DNA of 64,000 bases from Planctomycetia bacterium (GTDB lineage Bacteria > Planctomycetota > Planctomycetia > Gemmatales > HRBIN36), in contig JAEUIE010000019.1 in NCBI GenBank assembly GCA_016795155.1, forward strand, positions 62,001 through 126,000, in the 5' to 3' direction. Shown here in pieces: positions 9,488 through 18,228 of the stretch (positions are counted from its first letter, which is position 1; each line of letters begins with the position of its first letter). The translations under genes and the position numbers were made by a program. Below the pieces are notes generated by a model. It did no database searches and had not been told where the DNA came from. It saw only the letters and a list, made by a program, of their open reading frames with translations.

Positions 9488-10462
9488 ATGTGTCGTCATA
9501 CAAGGCGAACTGCGTTTACACTGATTGAACTGCTGGTGGTCATTGCCATCATTGCCCTACACATGGCGTTATTGCTGCCAGCCATTCAGAAAGTGCGTGC
9601 TGCAGCAGATAAAATGCTGTGTGCCAGCAATTTGCGGCAACTGGCAACCGCTGCCCACAATTACCATAACGATTATAACAAATTACCCCCTGGTTTGAAC
9701 TTGCCCATTTCAACACAGTCAGGCGCCATTTTCCCAACCAATCCATTGGTCACCTCCGGCAAGGTTCAGCAACCTCCCTTCCCTGGCATGTTTGCTTCGT
9801 TCTTTGAACTGCTACTGCCCTATGTGGAACAAGATAACCTTCAAAAGAACCTGAACCTGACTCAGCGGGAATATGCCAATACGCTTGGACCAACTTCTAC
9901 TGGTGCCCAGGTAGTGAAAATCTTCCTCTGCCCTTCCTCTGCCATGAAAGATCGTGTGGTTACCTACACCACCGGCGGCAACACCTATTACTTTGGAATG
10001 AACAGCTACGGCGCCAATGGAGGCACGCGTTCCTGGTTTATCACCAACATGACAACGGACGGCGTCTTCTGGATCAACAGCAAAGTCAGCCTTTCACAAT
10101 TGACCACGATGGATGGAACGAGCAACACGTTCATGTTTGGTGAACGCCATCACTGGGATCCTGTCTACACTGCCATGGACGGCCTGGGTGGCTGGGCCTG
10201 GGCAAATTACCTTGCTCCACAGGATTATATCCTCAGCACTCCGGTACCAGTCAATTACACCATCCCACCAGGTACACCATTAACCTTTGCTGTGCAGGAT
10301 AATCGTATTTCGGCGTTTGGAAGTGCCCATCCCGGTGGAGCCAATTTCGTCTTCTGCGATGGTTCCACCCGTTTCATCTCGCTGACCAACAATGCAGACT
10401 TGCCTGTTCTACAAGCCCTCTCCACTCGCCGTGGTGGTGAAATCATCAGTATTGATCAGTAG
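9488..10462 (+). CDS. DUF1559 pseudopilin-like protein
   Basis: A 324-residue planctomycete DUF1559 protein. The N-terminus is a type IV prepilin-like signal (RTAFTLIELLVVIAIIA) with Glu at mature position 5, so processing by a prepilin peptidase and assembly in the inner membrane are expected. The DUF1559 domain follows (SNLRQLATAAHNYHNDYN near 47-64) and ends with the usual C-terminal signature around SAHPGGANFVFCDGSTRF. A strong GGAGG lies 8-9 bases before the ATG. The usual 'IAILIGLLLPA' stretch is altered here to IALHMALLLPA, with an unexpected His in the helix. The role of these expanded families is unknown; they are typically present in dozens of copies per planctomycete genome. Confidence 0.92.
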   Translation: MCRHTRRTAFTLIELLVVIAIIALHMALLLPAIQKVRAAADKMLCASNLRQLATAAHNYHNDYNKLPPGLNLPISTQSGAIFPTNPLVTSGKVQQPPFPGMFASFFELLLPYVEQDNLQKNLNLTQREYANTLGPTSTGAQVVKIFLCPSSAMKDRVVTYTTGGNTYYFGMNSYGANGGTRSWFITNMTTDGVFWINSKVSLSQLTTMDGTSNTFMFGERHHWDPVYTAMDGLGGWAWANYLAPQDYILSTPVPVNYTIPPGTPLTFAVQDNRISAFGSAHPGGANFVFCDGSTRFISLTNNADLPVLQALSTRRGGEIISIDQ

Positions 10463-10475
10463 CAGGCTCTGGCTT

Positions 10476-10518
10476 TCTCTCTTCTTCCCTGGTGGGAGAG
10501 GGGTTGGGGGTGAGGGCG
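10476..10518. repeat. G-rich dispersed intergenic repeat, copy 1
   Basis: Pyrimidine-rich arm (CTCTCTTCTTCCCT) facing a purine-rich arm (GGGAGAGGGGTTGGGGGTGA) in the gap between the DUF1559 gene and the lipoprotein gene. It can fold imperfectly and resembles the copies at 33740 and 39151. Confidence 0.7.
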
Positions 10519-10557
10519 TTCTTTGTGCTTCGAGCACTACTCAGGAAATGTCTCTTC

Positions 10558-11016
10558 ATGATACATAACTCTCGTTTCTGTCTGGTATCTGGATTTCTCG
10601 TGTTGCTGCTCGGTTGCTCAGGCAAGCCCATTCCACAATTCGTAGTTACCGAAGGCACATTGATGCTGGATGGCAAACCGTTGCCGCTGGCGCTAGTTGA
10701 GTTCATGCCCGATGTCAAGAACTTCGGTGCAGAAGTCAATTCAACTGCCGTTACCGATGCCAATGGCAAATTCGTTATGATTTGCGGTAATACACTGGGC
10801 GCCATGGTGGCAACGCATCGTGTTGTGATTAACGAAGGCCCGCCACCGGCTGGTACGCGTGGGCAGGATGCTGAAAGTCAGACCAAGCTGGCTGAGTACA
10901 CCAGCAAGCTGACCAATCGTCCTATCCCGGCTAATTACGGCAACTTTTCTTCCACGCCTTTGAGAGTGGAAATCACGGCTGAAAAACGCGATCACATTCT
11001 GAATATGAAAAAGTAA
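10558..11016 (+). CDS. Small lipoprotein with carboxypeptidase-regulatory-like fold
   Basis: A 152-residue protein from the ATG at 10558; the frame opens at 10492 but that part covers the dispersed repeat. The N-terminus ends in a lipobox (VLLLGCSG), so it is probably a lipid-anchored exported protein. The body (TEGTLMLDGKPLPLALVEFM, then VTDANGKFVM) resembles the planctomycete family of small lipoproteins with a transthyretin/carboxypeptidase-regulatory-like beta fold, commonly encoded directly after DUF1559 genes, as here (95-base gap). Function unknown. The DUF1559-lipoprotein pairing supports co-expression. Confidence 0.8.
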   Translation: MIHNSRFCLVSGFLVLLLGCSGKPIPQFVVTEGTLMLDGKPLPLALVEFMPDVKNFGAEVNSTAVTDANGKFVMICGNTLGAMVATHRVVINEGPPPAGTRGQDAESQTKLAEYTSKLTNRPIPANYGNFSSTPLRVEITAEKRDHILNMKK

Positions 11017-11094
11017 GAATCCTGTGAACCGCGATTCATTTTCTGATATCCTTCAGGTTACCGGTATATCAAATACCGTTAGTCTGGAGCTATC

Positions 11095-11445
11095 ATGGCT
11101 ACGTTAACACACGACGTTGAAGAAACACAGGTAGTCACGAAACGGCGTACCACGACGAAGCCCACCTCGCAACCGCTGCCTGTTTACAAACTGATACTCC
11201 ATAACGACGATTACAACACCTTCGGTTTTGTCATTCGCATTCTGGTTCAGGTAGTCCCCTGTTCGAGCATGAAGGCAACCTGGCTCGCGCTCAAGGCACA
11301 TTGTTCAGGATGCTGCATCATATGGAGTGGCTGCCTGGAACTGGCTGAATTGAAAGCAGACCAGATCAAGACATTCGGTGCAGACCCGGAAGCTAGTAAT
11401 CAGGAAAAGGTTCAACCGCTGCGAGTTACTATCGAGCCAGCATGA
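11095..11445 (+). CDS. clpS: ATP-dependent Clp protease adaptor ClpS, divergent
   Basis: A 116-residue protein. The N-degron-binding face is intact: YKLILHNDDYNTF (His36-Asn37-Asp38-Asp39) and a His at 69 in KAHCSG, corresponding to the conserved His of the binding pocket. The C-terminal half (LELAELKADQIKTFGADP) and the ending VTIEPA fit the family. ClpS delivers proteins bearing N-degrons to ClpAP/ClpCP in the cytosol. The middle is unusual, with five cysteines between residues 56 and 80 (C56, C70, C73, C74, C80). I tested the other frames and found no frameshift that restores a better match. No clpA or clpC is adjacent. It converges on the methyltransferase with a one-base gap. Confidence 0.83.
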   Translation: MATLTHDVEETQVVTKRRTTTKPTSQPLPVYKLILHNDDYNTFGFVIRILVQVVPCSSMKATWLALKAHCSGCCIIWSGCLELAELKADQIKTFGADPEASNQEKVQPLRVTIEPA

Positions 11446-11446
11446 A

Positions 11447-12202
11447 TTACACTGTTACCTTGAAAGCCCAGTCCCACGATTGCGGAAACTTCTTCAACGT
11501 TCTACCCTCTGCAAACTGATCCCAGGGCAACCCTGCTTTCCGAACCTGGATTTGGCGATACCCCGCCTTCTGCAGCCGATGTTCCACTTCCTCACGAAGC
11601 CACAGATGCTGGTGAATCTTGTCAAACGTAAAGGTTGCAGTGTTCAGATCGTAGCCATGCAGTTCCGCTTTGTTGGCTGCAAACTTCTGGGCATCCGGTA
11701 GGCTCATGCCTCGATCGAGCGCCAGATCGGTCAAGTGCATGATGTGATAGAACAGTCCTTCCAGCGAAGGTACGATGCCATACAAGTGCCCCTGCTTCCT
11801 CACTGCTTTCCGCATTGAAGCCAGAGCATTATCCAGTATCGAAACATCGGAACTGACCAGGCTGTTCATGCTCACAGCCAGGTCAACCTTCTGAGACAAC
11901 TCATCCAGATGATCGAAGGGCAATTGATAAAAACTGATGTTCTTGAGTCCCTTGCACCGTCGCCTGGCTTCCTTGATCATCTCTTCCGAAAAATCAACGG
12001 CAATGACATGCTTGAACTGTGATGCAAGCCGTGGCAGGAATGGCCCGGTGCCACAGCCGAAATCGCCTACTACCAGAGATGATTTGCCCTGCATCCCTGA
12101 AATGGCGCGTAAAACAGGGTTATGTCCATCTTCCTGATAGGGATCGACAAACAGCTCATCATACTTCCGAGCTACCAGCCCCCAGGCACGCGACTGATCC
12201 AT
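11447..12202 (-). CDS. Class I SAM-dependent methyltransferase
   Basis: A 251-residue soluble enzyme with the SAM-binding motif I VVGDFGCGTGPFLPRLA (about 42-58), motif II acidic residue in VIAVDFSEEMI and a downstream DLAVSMNSLV segment corresponding to motif IV. Substrate is not evident; the sequence resembles the broad Methyltransf_11/25 group acting on small molecules. It is preceded by its own promoter region and by the terminator of the S9 peptidase gene, so it is probably a single-gene transcript ending against clpS. Confidence 0.82.
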   Translation of the reverse strand: MDQSRAWGLVARKYDELFVDPYQEDGHNPVLRAISGMQGKSSLVVGDFGCGTGPFLPRLASQFKHVIAVDFSEEMIKEARRRCKGLKNISFYQLPFDHLDELSQKVDLAVSMNSLVSSDVSILDNALASMRKAVRKQGHLYGIVPSLEGLFYHIMHLTDLALDRGMSLPDAQKFAANKAELHGYDLNTATFTFDKIHQHLWLREEVEHRLQKAGYRQIQVRKAGLPWDQFAEGRTLKKFPQSWDWAFKVTV

Positions 12203-12235
12203 GATTGAAATCTAATTGAAGTTTATGGTGGCCAT

Positions 12236-12266
12236 AAAAAAGCGAAGCCAGAAATCGGCTTCGCTT
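12236..12266 (-). terminator. Rho-independent terminator of S9 peptidase gene
   Basis: A 10-bp perfect stem (12240-12249 with 12257-12266) and a 7-base loop, followed on the minus strand by a run of five T from 12240 to 12236. It lies 24 bases after the S9 peptidase stop codon. Confidence 0.85.
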
Positions 12267-12289
12267 AAGTTAGTTTTACTAATCATAGC

Positions 12290-14410
12290 TTATTTCTTCA
12301 TGACCAGGTTCTCAATGAAGAATTCCATCATGCGCTGCTGATTCACTGCTGTATGACCCAGATCAGGCCCGACCTGCACATCAAAGCTCTTGCCTGCTCG
12401 TTGAAGCGCCCTGATCAACTGCATGCTGTTATTGGGATGCACGTTGTCGTCCGCAGTGCCGTAGTAAATCATCAATCGGCCTTTCAGATTATTGACATAG
12501 GTCATGGCAGAACCTTCATCGTAACCCTTCTTGTTTTCCTGTGGCGTGTACAGGTACCGTTCCGTGTAGATTGTATCGTAGTGACGATAATCGGTCACTG
12601 GCGATGATGCACAGGCTGCCTGAAACACATCAGGATGGCGTAGTATACAGAGAATGGAGGCATAGCCACCATACGACGTGCCATGAATGCCAACGCGCTC
12701 CTTGTCAAGATACGGACGAGAATAAAGTGATTTCACTCCTGCAGCCTGATCATCGATTTCCGTTACACCCAGTTTCAGGTAAATGGAATCGAGGATTTTC
12801 TTGCCACGGTTGGCAGCACTGCGGGAATCCAGCGTTGCCACCAGGAAACCATACTCGGTGTAAGGGTGAGGTGTAATGAACCGTTCACCAGCACCATTGG
12901 TTTCCGGACCTGCATATACACTCACCAGCAATGGATACTTTTTGTTCGGATCAAAGTTGGATGGGAAATGGAGCAAACCATAGAGATCGGTTTCACCATC
13001 TGCTGCCTTGTATTTGATCAGCTCAACCGTTTTGAAACCTTTGGCAATGAAGGCGCTCATGTCATACTTGGTCAGTTCGGCCAAAACCTTGCCTTCATCA
13101 TTGACCAGACGAGCCGATTCAGGCTGGTTGTGTGTCTGAATGGTATCAATGAAATGCTTGCCATCAGGTGCAATATCTACCGAATGGTTGAATGCTGGAT
13201 CGGTCAGGCGAATATCACCTTTGCCATGCAGTCCCACACGATGCAATTGGAGCTTGTAAGGATTATCACCATCATGCGCCATGTAATAAAGTAATCCCTG
13301 CTTTTCATCTACTCGCACAATGTTATCCACATCATGCTGCAGGTTGGTCAGGGTGGCATGCAGCTTGCCACTCAAATCGTACAGATAAAAATTCTTGAAA
13401 CCGGTACGGGATGATGTCCAGATAAACCGGTTGTTATCGCTCAGGTATCGCTTCTTGGGCAGATTCTCTGTCCAGCTAGGCAACCATTCTTCGCGTACTA
13501 TCACTCGACAGGAACCCGTTTCGCTAGCAGCACAGAATTCCATGATGTTCTGTCGGCGGTTGGTGCGATTGAACAGCAGTTCCTTGCCACCGTTGGGCGA
13601 CCAGGCGATGTTGTAGACGTAGTAACCAATGGCACTGTCCTCAAACGGCTGTCCGCTGCGTACATCAACCTTGGTTGATTGCTTGGTTGCTACATCGTAG
13701 ATGAAAAGATCGACCACAGGATTATCCGTACCAGCCTTGGGATATGGCTCGGTATCCATGGTACCCTGAACTTTGGTTTGGTTCATCTGAAGATAGTAAT
13801 CTTTGACTTTGCTTTCATCGAAACGGTAGTACGCCAGTTTGCTGCCATCAGGCGACCACCACATGGCAGTATTCTGATAGAGTTCCTCACCATATACCCA
13901 ACTGGCAGTACCGTATTTGATGCGATCTTTTTCGCTGCCATCCGTTGTTACCGGCGTTTCATTGCCTCCGTCTGCGTCAGCAATGTACAGATTCCGGTTC
14001 TTGTAAACGGCTTTAACCTTGCCACCAGGCGCTATCATTTCTGTTGCCTGACGACCACGTGCTACTCCAATTTGTGGTGCGGCAGCATCGTTGTTGCGAC
14101 GACGCCCTTTAACTGGTGCGGCTTCGGTTACTTTTTCTGATTTAGTACCAGGTTTAACCTCCTCTGCTTTCTGCGTTGCAATATCGAAACGGTATCGTTT
14201 GCCATCCTTGCTGTACTCAAAGGCTTTGCCTTCGTCTTTCCATGACACAATCAGAGCGCCACGTTTGACCGTGCCAGCCGCCTGGCCCTGCATCTTTTGA
14301 TAATTTTCGTAGCCAGGCATCGTTTTGAGACGATCTTGAGCCGCCATGGGCGAACCAATCAAAATTCCCATCACCAAAGCTGTTGCGTTCAACACCCTAC
14401 GAAATCGCAT
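12290..14410 (-). CDS. Dipeptidyl peptidase IV-like S9 family serine peptidase
   Basis: A 706-residue exported peptidase with a signal peptide (ALVMGILIGSPMAAQ). The N-terminal two thirds form a DPP IV-type beta-propeller; WVYGEELYQNTAMWWSPDG keeps the double Glu that binds the substrate N-terminus. The C-terminal alpha/beta hydrolase domain carries the nucleophile in GTSYGGYAS, the Asp in YGTADDNVHP and the His in DLGHTAVNQ. It should remove N-terminal dipeptides (X-Pro or X-Ala) from peptides in the periplasm. A lysine/arginine/alanine-rich linker (about 80-115, GRRRNNDAAAP) is inserted early in the propeller. An RBS (GGAGAAGACC) precedes the ATG and a heptamer tandem repeat lies just upstream of it. 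A hairpin terminator follows. Confidence 0.93.
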   Translation of the reverse strand: MRFRRVLNATALVMGILIGSPMAAQDRLKTMPGYENYQKMQGQAAGTVKRGALIVSWKDEGKAFEYSKDGKRYRFDIATQKAEEVKPGTKSEKVTEAAPVKGRRRNNDAAAPQIGVARGRQATEMIAPGGKVKAVYKNRNLYIADADGGNETPVTTDGSEKDRIKYGTASWVYGEELYQNTAMWWSPDGSKLAYYRFDESKVKDYYLQMNQTKVQGTMDTEPYPKAGTDNPVVDLFIYDVATKQSTKVDVRSGQPFEDSAIGYYVYNIAWSPNGGKELLFNRTNRRQNIMEFCAASETGSCRVIVREEWLPSWTENLPKKRYLSDNNRFIWTSSRTGFKNFYLYDLSGKLHATLTNLQHDVDNIVRVDEKQGLLYYMAHDGDNPYKLQLHRVGLHGKGDIRLTDPAFNHSVDIAPDGKHFIDTIQTHNQPESARLVNDEGKVLAELTKYDMSAFIAKGFKTVELIKYKAADGETDLYGLLHFPSNFDPNKKYPLLVSVYAGPETNGAGERFITPHPYTEYGFLVATLDSRSAANRGKKILDSIYLKLGVTEIDDQAAGVKSLYSRPYLDKERVGIHGTSYGGYASILCILRHPDVFQAACASSPVTDYRHYDTIYTERYLYTPQENKKGYDEGSAMTYVNNLKGRLMIYYGTADDNVHPNNSMQLIRALQRAGKSFDVQVGPDLGHTAVNQQRMMEFFIENLVMKK

Positions 14411-14420
14411 GGTCTTCTCC

Positions 14421-14455
14421 TATCTACTTGCTACTGGCTACTAACTACTCGCTAC
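14421..14455. repeat. Five tandem heptamers, consensus TNNCTAC
   Basis: Five exact 7-base units (14421-14427, 14428-14434, 14435-14441, 14442-14448, 14449-14455), each ending CTAC with the second and third bases variable. They fill most of the 53-base gap between the acyltransferase stop and the S9 peptidase RBS. On the minus strand they read GTAGNNA. Confidence 0.85.
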
Positions 14456-14463
14456 TTAAAGCA

Positions 14464-15618
14464 TCATATCTTGAGGAACAGCTTTCGCCGATACATCCAA
14501 TACAGGATTAACCAAAGTATCAGCAGGATAGCGAATCCCATGAAAAGTTCTTCATAACGTTCGCCGAAGATGCGGAAGAAGCCTTTCCCGAAGTGGGTAT
14601 ACAGAGAGGTTCGAATGAACCCATCAATCAAGTGCGACAGACAATAAATCGCAATCGAATTCACACCAAATACCATCAATGGAAAAAAGAGCTTCTTCAG
14701 TGGCAAAACGTCCACCAGCAGCATGAATATCGGCAGCATGACATAGCACCAGCCTCCGCTGTAGAAAACCCAGGTAGGCGTCCAGATGCGTTTGACATTG
14801 GGGCAGATATCGAATTCATGCAGAAAGTAGCCAATGGCAATTCCCGCTACCCCCATAACCAGGCACAAACCGATCTGTTTCCATTTCTCCCATGGCTGCT
14901 GCAACAAGTGGCCTGCCATCAAACCCAGAATCATGGTTGCCAGTGTCGGTATAAAACTGAGCGTCAGATACCCGCCACTATTGGCTGTAAAGGGAGCTTT
15001 GCGTGGAAAGAGATTCAGAAACCAGGTGTCGAATGCCCATCCCAGATTGGCATTCTTCTGCCAGTGCGAAATGAAATCCGGCCCAGCGGCAGGGTATAGA
15101 GTCCACGCCCCCCAATAGCCAATAACGATTGCAAAAAAGGCCAGCACCGCAACCCAGGTCTTCTGCCAGCCTAGCAGATAAAGGAAAAAGTAGCCCAGAC
15201 CAATCTGCGTCAAAGTGTCTTCAAACGTCCAGTTGGTCATGGAGGAGTGCGTTGATCGCAGAAAAACTCCAAGAAGAATCAGAATCAGCGACCGCCACAT
15301 TGCATGCAGCGTCATTTTGAGAAACGAATCGCCTCGTGATAACCGATTAGCCAACGAAAACGGTAATGCCACGCCTACCAGAAAGCTGAAGCTGGGCTGA
15401 ATCATGTCATGCAGTGAACAACCCACCCATTCGACATGGGTGGTATGAAACTTAATCGCCTGCCATACGGGATTATCAGGAAACTTCGAGGCCAGCTTCG
15501 CGAGTTCCAGCACTTCTGCGACCATGAGGAACATGACGAAGCCGCGATAGACATCAACCGATGCCAAACGCACGATTGATGGCTGAAGCACAGGTACTTC
15601 TTGGTTCTGCAGCATCAT
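14464..15618 (-). CDS. HGSNAT/DUF5009-like integral membrane acyltransferase
   Basis: A 384-residue protein with about ten hydrophobic segments. It begins with the family signature RLASVDVYRGFVMFLMVAE and has SLHDMIQPSFSFLVGVALPF soon after, the conserved His-containing region of the heparan-alpha-glucosaminide N-acetyltransferase-like (DUF5009/YeiB-related) family. Bacterial members are thought to transfer acyl groups to sugars across the membrane; the substrate here is unknown. The C-terminus ends in basic residues (RRKLFLK) that should face the cytoplasm. It precedes the S9 peptidase by 53 bases on the same strand and may share a transcript with it. A divergent 124-base gap separates it from the propeller/phosphoesterase gene. 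Confidence 0.82.
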   Translation of the reverse strand: MMLQNQEVPVLQPSIVRLASVDVYRGFVMFLMVAEVLELAKLASKFPDNPVWQAIKFHTTHVEWVGCSLHDMIQPSFSFLVGVALPFSLANRLSRGDSFLKMTLHAMWRSLILILLGVFLRSTHSSMTNWTFEDTLTQIGLGYFFLYLLGWQKTWVAVLAFFAIVIGYWGAWTLYPAAGPDFISHWQKNANLGWAFDTWFLNLFPRKAPFTANSGGYLTLSFIPTLATMILGLMAGHLLQQPWEKWKQIGLCLVMGVAGIAIGYFLHEFDICPNVKRIWTPTWVFYSGGWCYVMLPIFMLLVDVLPLKKLFFPLMVFGVNSIAIYCLSHLIDGFIRTSLYTHFGKGFFRIFGERYEELFMGFAILLILWLILYWMYRRKLFLKI

Positions 15619-15742
15619 GTCACCGATCCTTCTCGCAGTTGCGATCCACCGATCTGGTCATCTTCATCATATCTTTTTGCTGACAAGCCCTCAGAAGTCG
15701 CTACAGTGTCACTGAACGATCTCTTTGAACAAGGATTCCACA

Positions 15743-18208
15743 ATGTTCAGCCGTACCCTGCTGACACTTACATGGTCTACCCTCTCTCTGCTGACATTGC
15801 AAGCAATTCAACCCCCGAAAGACGGAGAACCTGTGCAATGGCCAGGCGCCAAGATGGGCGGCGGGGTGCTGCTCCCCAACGGCTGGTCGCTCAAACCGGT
15901 CGGGAGACAGACCGCCCTGGGCGACTTTCCAGTCAACATCGCCCTGCATCCGTCCGGCAAGTACCTGGCTATTCTGCATGCGGGCTATGGAGATCATGAG
16001 ATCATCATCGTTGATGCCAAATCGGCCAAGAAACTCTGCCGAGTCATCATCGATCAGACGTTCTATGGCCTCGTGTTTTCTCCGGATGGCAAACGATTGT
16101 ACGCATCTGGAGGTGAGTTTGAAGTTGTCAATGCCTACGAGTTCGATGACGGCCTGTTGAGCAAGCATCAGCAGATACCAATTGCCAAGATAACCGATAA
16201 GTTCATGCCCAGCGGCCTGGCGGTCAATCATGCGGGTGATCGGCTCTACGTGGCCGGCCTCCTTGGCAATCAACTCGTCACGGTTTCATTGAGCAACCAT
16301 GATGAAAAAAAGGTTATTAAATTGGGAGACGCCAGCTTCCCTTACGGCGTGTTGCTCAGCCCCGATCAAAAAACTCTCTTCGTCAGTAAGTGGGGCAAGA
16401 GCGAAGTGGCTGTCATTGATGTCGCCGATTACAAAGTAGTAGAAACGCTTAAGACCGTGGATCACCCTACCGAAATGGCCATCACCCCTGATGGCAAACG
16501 CCTGTTTGTCGCCTGTGCCAATTCGACACAAGTCACCGTTCATGATCTGGTCGCGAAGAAGACTCTGGAAACCATCTCAGCAACACTCTACCCCATGCCC
16601 AAAGTGGGCAATACGCCCAACAGTGTGTCGATGACGCCTGACGGACAGTTGCTCTTTGTCGCCAATGCCGATGCCAACAACATTGCTGTGTTCAACATCG
16701 CGGAAGCCAGAGAGACCAAACCGCTCGGCTTCATCCCAGTGGGCTGGTATCCTACTTCGGTGCGGTACAATCCAGCTGATAAGAAAGTCTATGTTGCCAA
16801 CGGTAAAGGCGGTTCATCGTTCGCAAATCCTCAGGGCCCCATGCCATTGCCAGGAAAGGATACTCGCAGCCCCACGACACAGTACATTGGCGGATTGATG
16901 CGGGGTACACTATCGACGTTCGACCTGCCCACACCTGTAAAGATGGGTGACTACACCAAGAGCGCGTTCGCTTGCAGCCCGTTTAAGGGAGAAGTAGTTA
17001 ATCAACCCATCGAGAATAATCCGATCCCTGCGAAAGTCGGCGACCCCAGCCCGATCAAGTACTGCATCTATGTCATCAAAGAGAATCGCACCTACGATCA
17101 GATCTTTGGCGATATGGCTCCACGCAAGGGCAACGGCGAACCCAGCCTGTGCCTGTTCCCGGAGAAGGTGACTCCCAATCATCACAAGCTGGCTGACACG
17201 TTTGTACTTCTCGACAATTTCTATGTCGAAAGTGAAGTCTCAGCTGATGGGCATGAATGGTCGATGGCAGCCTACGCTACCGATTATGTCGAGAAGCTCT
17301 GGCCGCTGAACTATCGTGGCAGCCCCCAAAAGAAGATTGGCTACCCGGCTGAAGGAGAGAATATTCAAATAGCGCCTTCTGCCGGCGGGTATATCTGGGA
17401 CCGGTGCAAAGAAGCAGGCGTCAGTTACCGCAGCTATGGTGAATTCGTGGACAACGGTGCAACGCCCAACGATCCATGCACCACCAAGTTCAAAAACCTC
17501 GAAGGCCACTTCGATCCCTGGTTTCGCAGCTACGATCTCGAGTACACGGATCAGAAGCGGGCGGATCGCTTCATCAGTGAGTTGCAGCGATTCGAGAAGG
17601 AAGGCGAGATGCCACGCTTTCAGATCCTGCGATTGCCCAACGATCACACCTCAGGCACACGAGTGGGCAAGCCAACCCCGACAGCCATGGTGGCGGACAA
17701 TGACCTGGCCCTGGGGCGCTGTGTGGAAGCCATCAGCAAGAGCAAGTTCTGGAAGGAAACTGCGATCTTCGTCGTGGAAGATGATGCCCAGAACGGTTCC
17801 GACCATGTCGATGCCCACCGTTGTGTGGCGTTAGTCATCAGCCCCTACACCAAACGCAGCCATGTCGATTCTACGCTCTATAGCACCGCCAGCATGCTAC
17901 GAACGATGGAACTGATCCTGGGCCTGAAACCCATGTCACAGTTTGATGCGGCTGCCCGACCGATGTATCACTCCTTCACTATGAAGGCCGACTTTTCTCC
18001 TTACATTCACTTGCCCAGCAACGTCGATCTGAACGAAAAGAACCGCCCCGATGCCTTCGGCGTCGCCCTTTCGGAGAAGCTGAACCTGGCTCGGGAAGAC
18101 CAGGCAGATGATCTGCTCTTCAACGAGATCATCTGGAAAGCAGTCAAGGGCAAGGAGTCGCTAATGCCACCACCAGTTAGGGCAGCGTTTGTGATACCGA
18201 AGGAGTAA
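15743..18208 (+). CDS. YVTN beta-propeller plus phosphoesterase (alkaline phosphatase fold) protein
   Basis: An 821-residue exported protein. The ATG at 15743 gives a signal peptide (MFSRTLLTLTWSTLSLLTLQ); an in-frame TTG upstream is unlikely. Residues about 40-400 form a beta-propeller with repeated VSMTPDGQLLFVANADA-type blades. Residues about 440-780 are a phosphoesterase/phospholipase C-like domain of the alkaline phosphatase superfamily: VIKENRTYDQIFGDM has the metal-site Glu-Asn-Arg-Thr, with SADGHEWS and VVEDDAQNGSDHVDAHR further on. Such proteins are common in planctomycetes; substrate unknown, probably a periplasmic phosphoester hydrolase. It is first in a likely operon with lipA (20-base gap). 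Confidence 0.88.
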   Translation: MFSRTLLTLTWSTLSLLTLQAIQPPKDGEPVQWPGAKMGGGVLLPNGWSLKPVGRQTALGDFPVNIALHPSGKYLAILHAGYGDHEIIIVDAKSAKKLCRVIIDQTFYGLVFSPDGKRLYASGGEFEVVNAYEFDDGLLSKHQQIPIAKITDKFMPSGLAVNHAGDRLYVAGLLGNQLVTVSLSNHDEKKVIKLGDASFPYGVLLSPDQKTLFVSKWGKSEVAVIDVADYKVVETLKTVDHPTEMAITPDGKRLFVACANSTQVTVHDLVAKKTLETISATLYPMPKVGNTPNSVSMTPDGQLLFVANADANNIAVFNIAEARETKPLGFIPVGWYPTSVRYNPADKKVYVANGKGGSSFANPQGPMPLPGKDTRSPTTQYIGGLMRGTLSTFDLPTPVKMGDYTKSAFACSPFKGEVVNQPIENNPIPAKVGDPSPIKYCIYVIKENRTYDQIFGDMAPRKGNGEPSLCLFPEKVTPNHHKLADTFVLLDNFYVESEVSADGHEWSMAAYATDYVEKLWPLNYRGSPQKKIGYPAEGENIQIAPSAGGYIWDRCKEAGVSYRSYGEFVDNGATPNDPCTTKFKNLEGHFDPWFRSYDLEYTDQKRADRFISELQRFEKEGEMPRFQILRLPNDHTSGTRVGKPTPTAMVADNDLALGRCVEAISKSKFWKETAIFVVEDDAQNGSDHVDAHRCVALVISPYTKRSHVDSTLYSTASMLRTMELILGLKPMSQFDAAARPMYHSFTMKADFSPYIHLPSNVDLNEKNRPDAFGVALSEKLNLAREDQADDLLFNEIIWKAVKGKESLMPPPVRAAFVIPKE

Positions 18209-18228
18209 GCTGATCGTATAATGCAAGT

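Noticed and set aside
11221-11340. Possible frameshift in the middle of clpS
   Set aside because: The unusual Cys-rich stretch suggested one, but the other frames hit stops (TAG at 11250 in one) or do not restore a family match, while the given frame keeps the KAxxLxxxxH spacing and is within one residue of the usual length.
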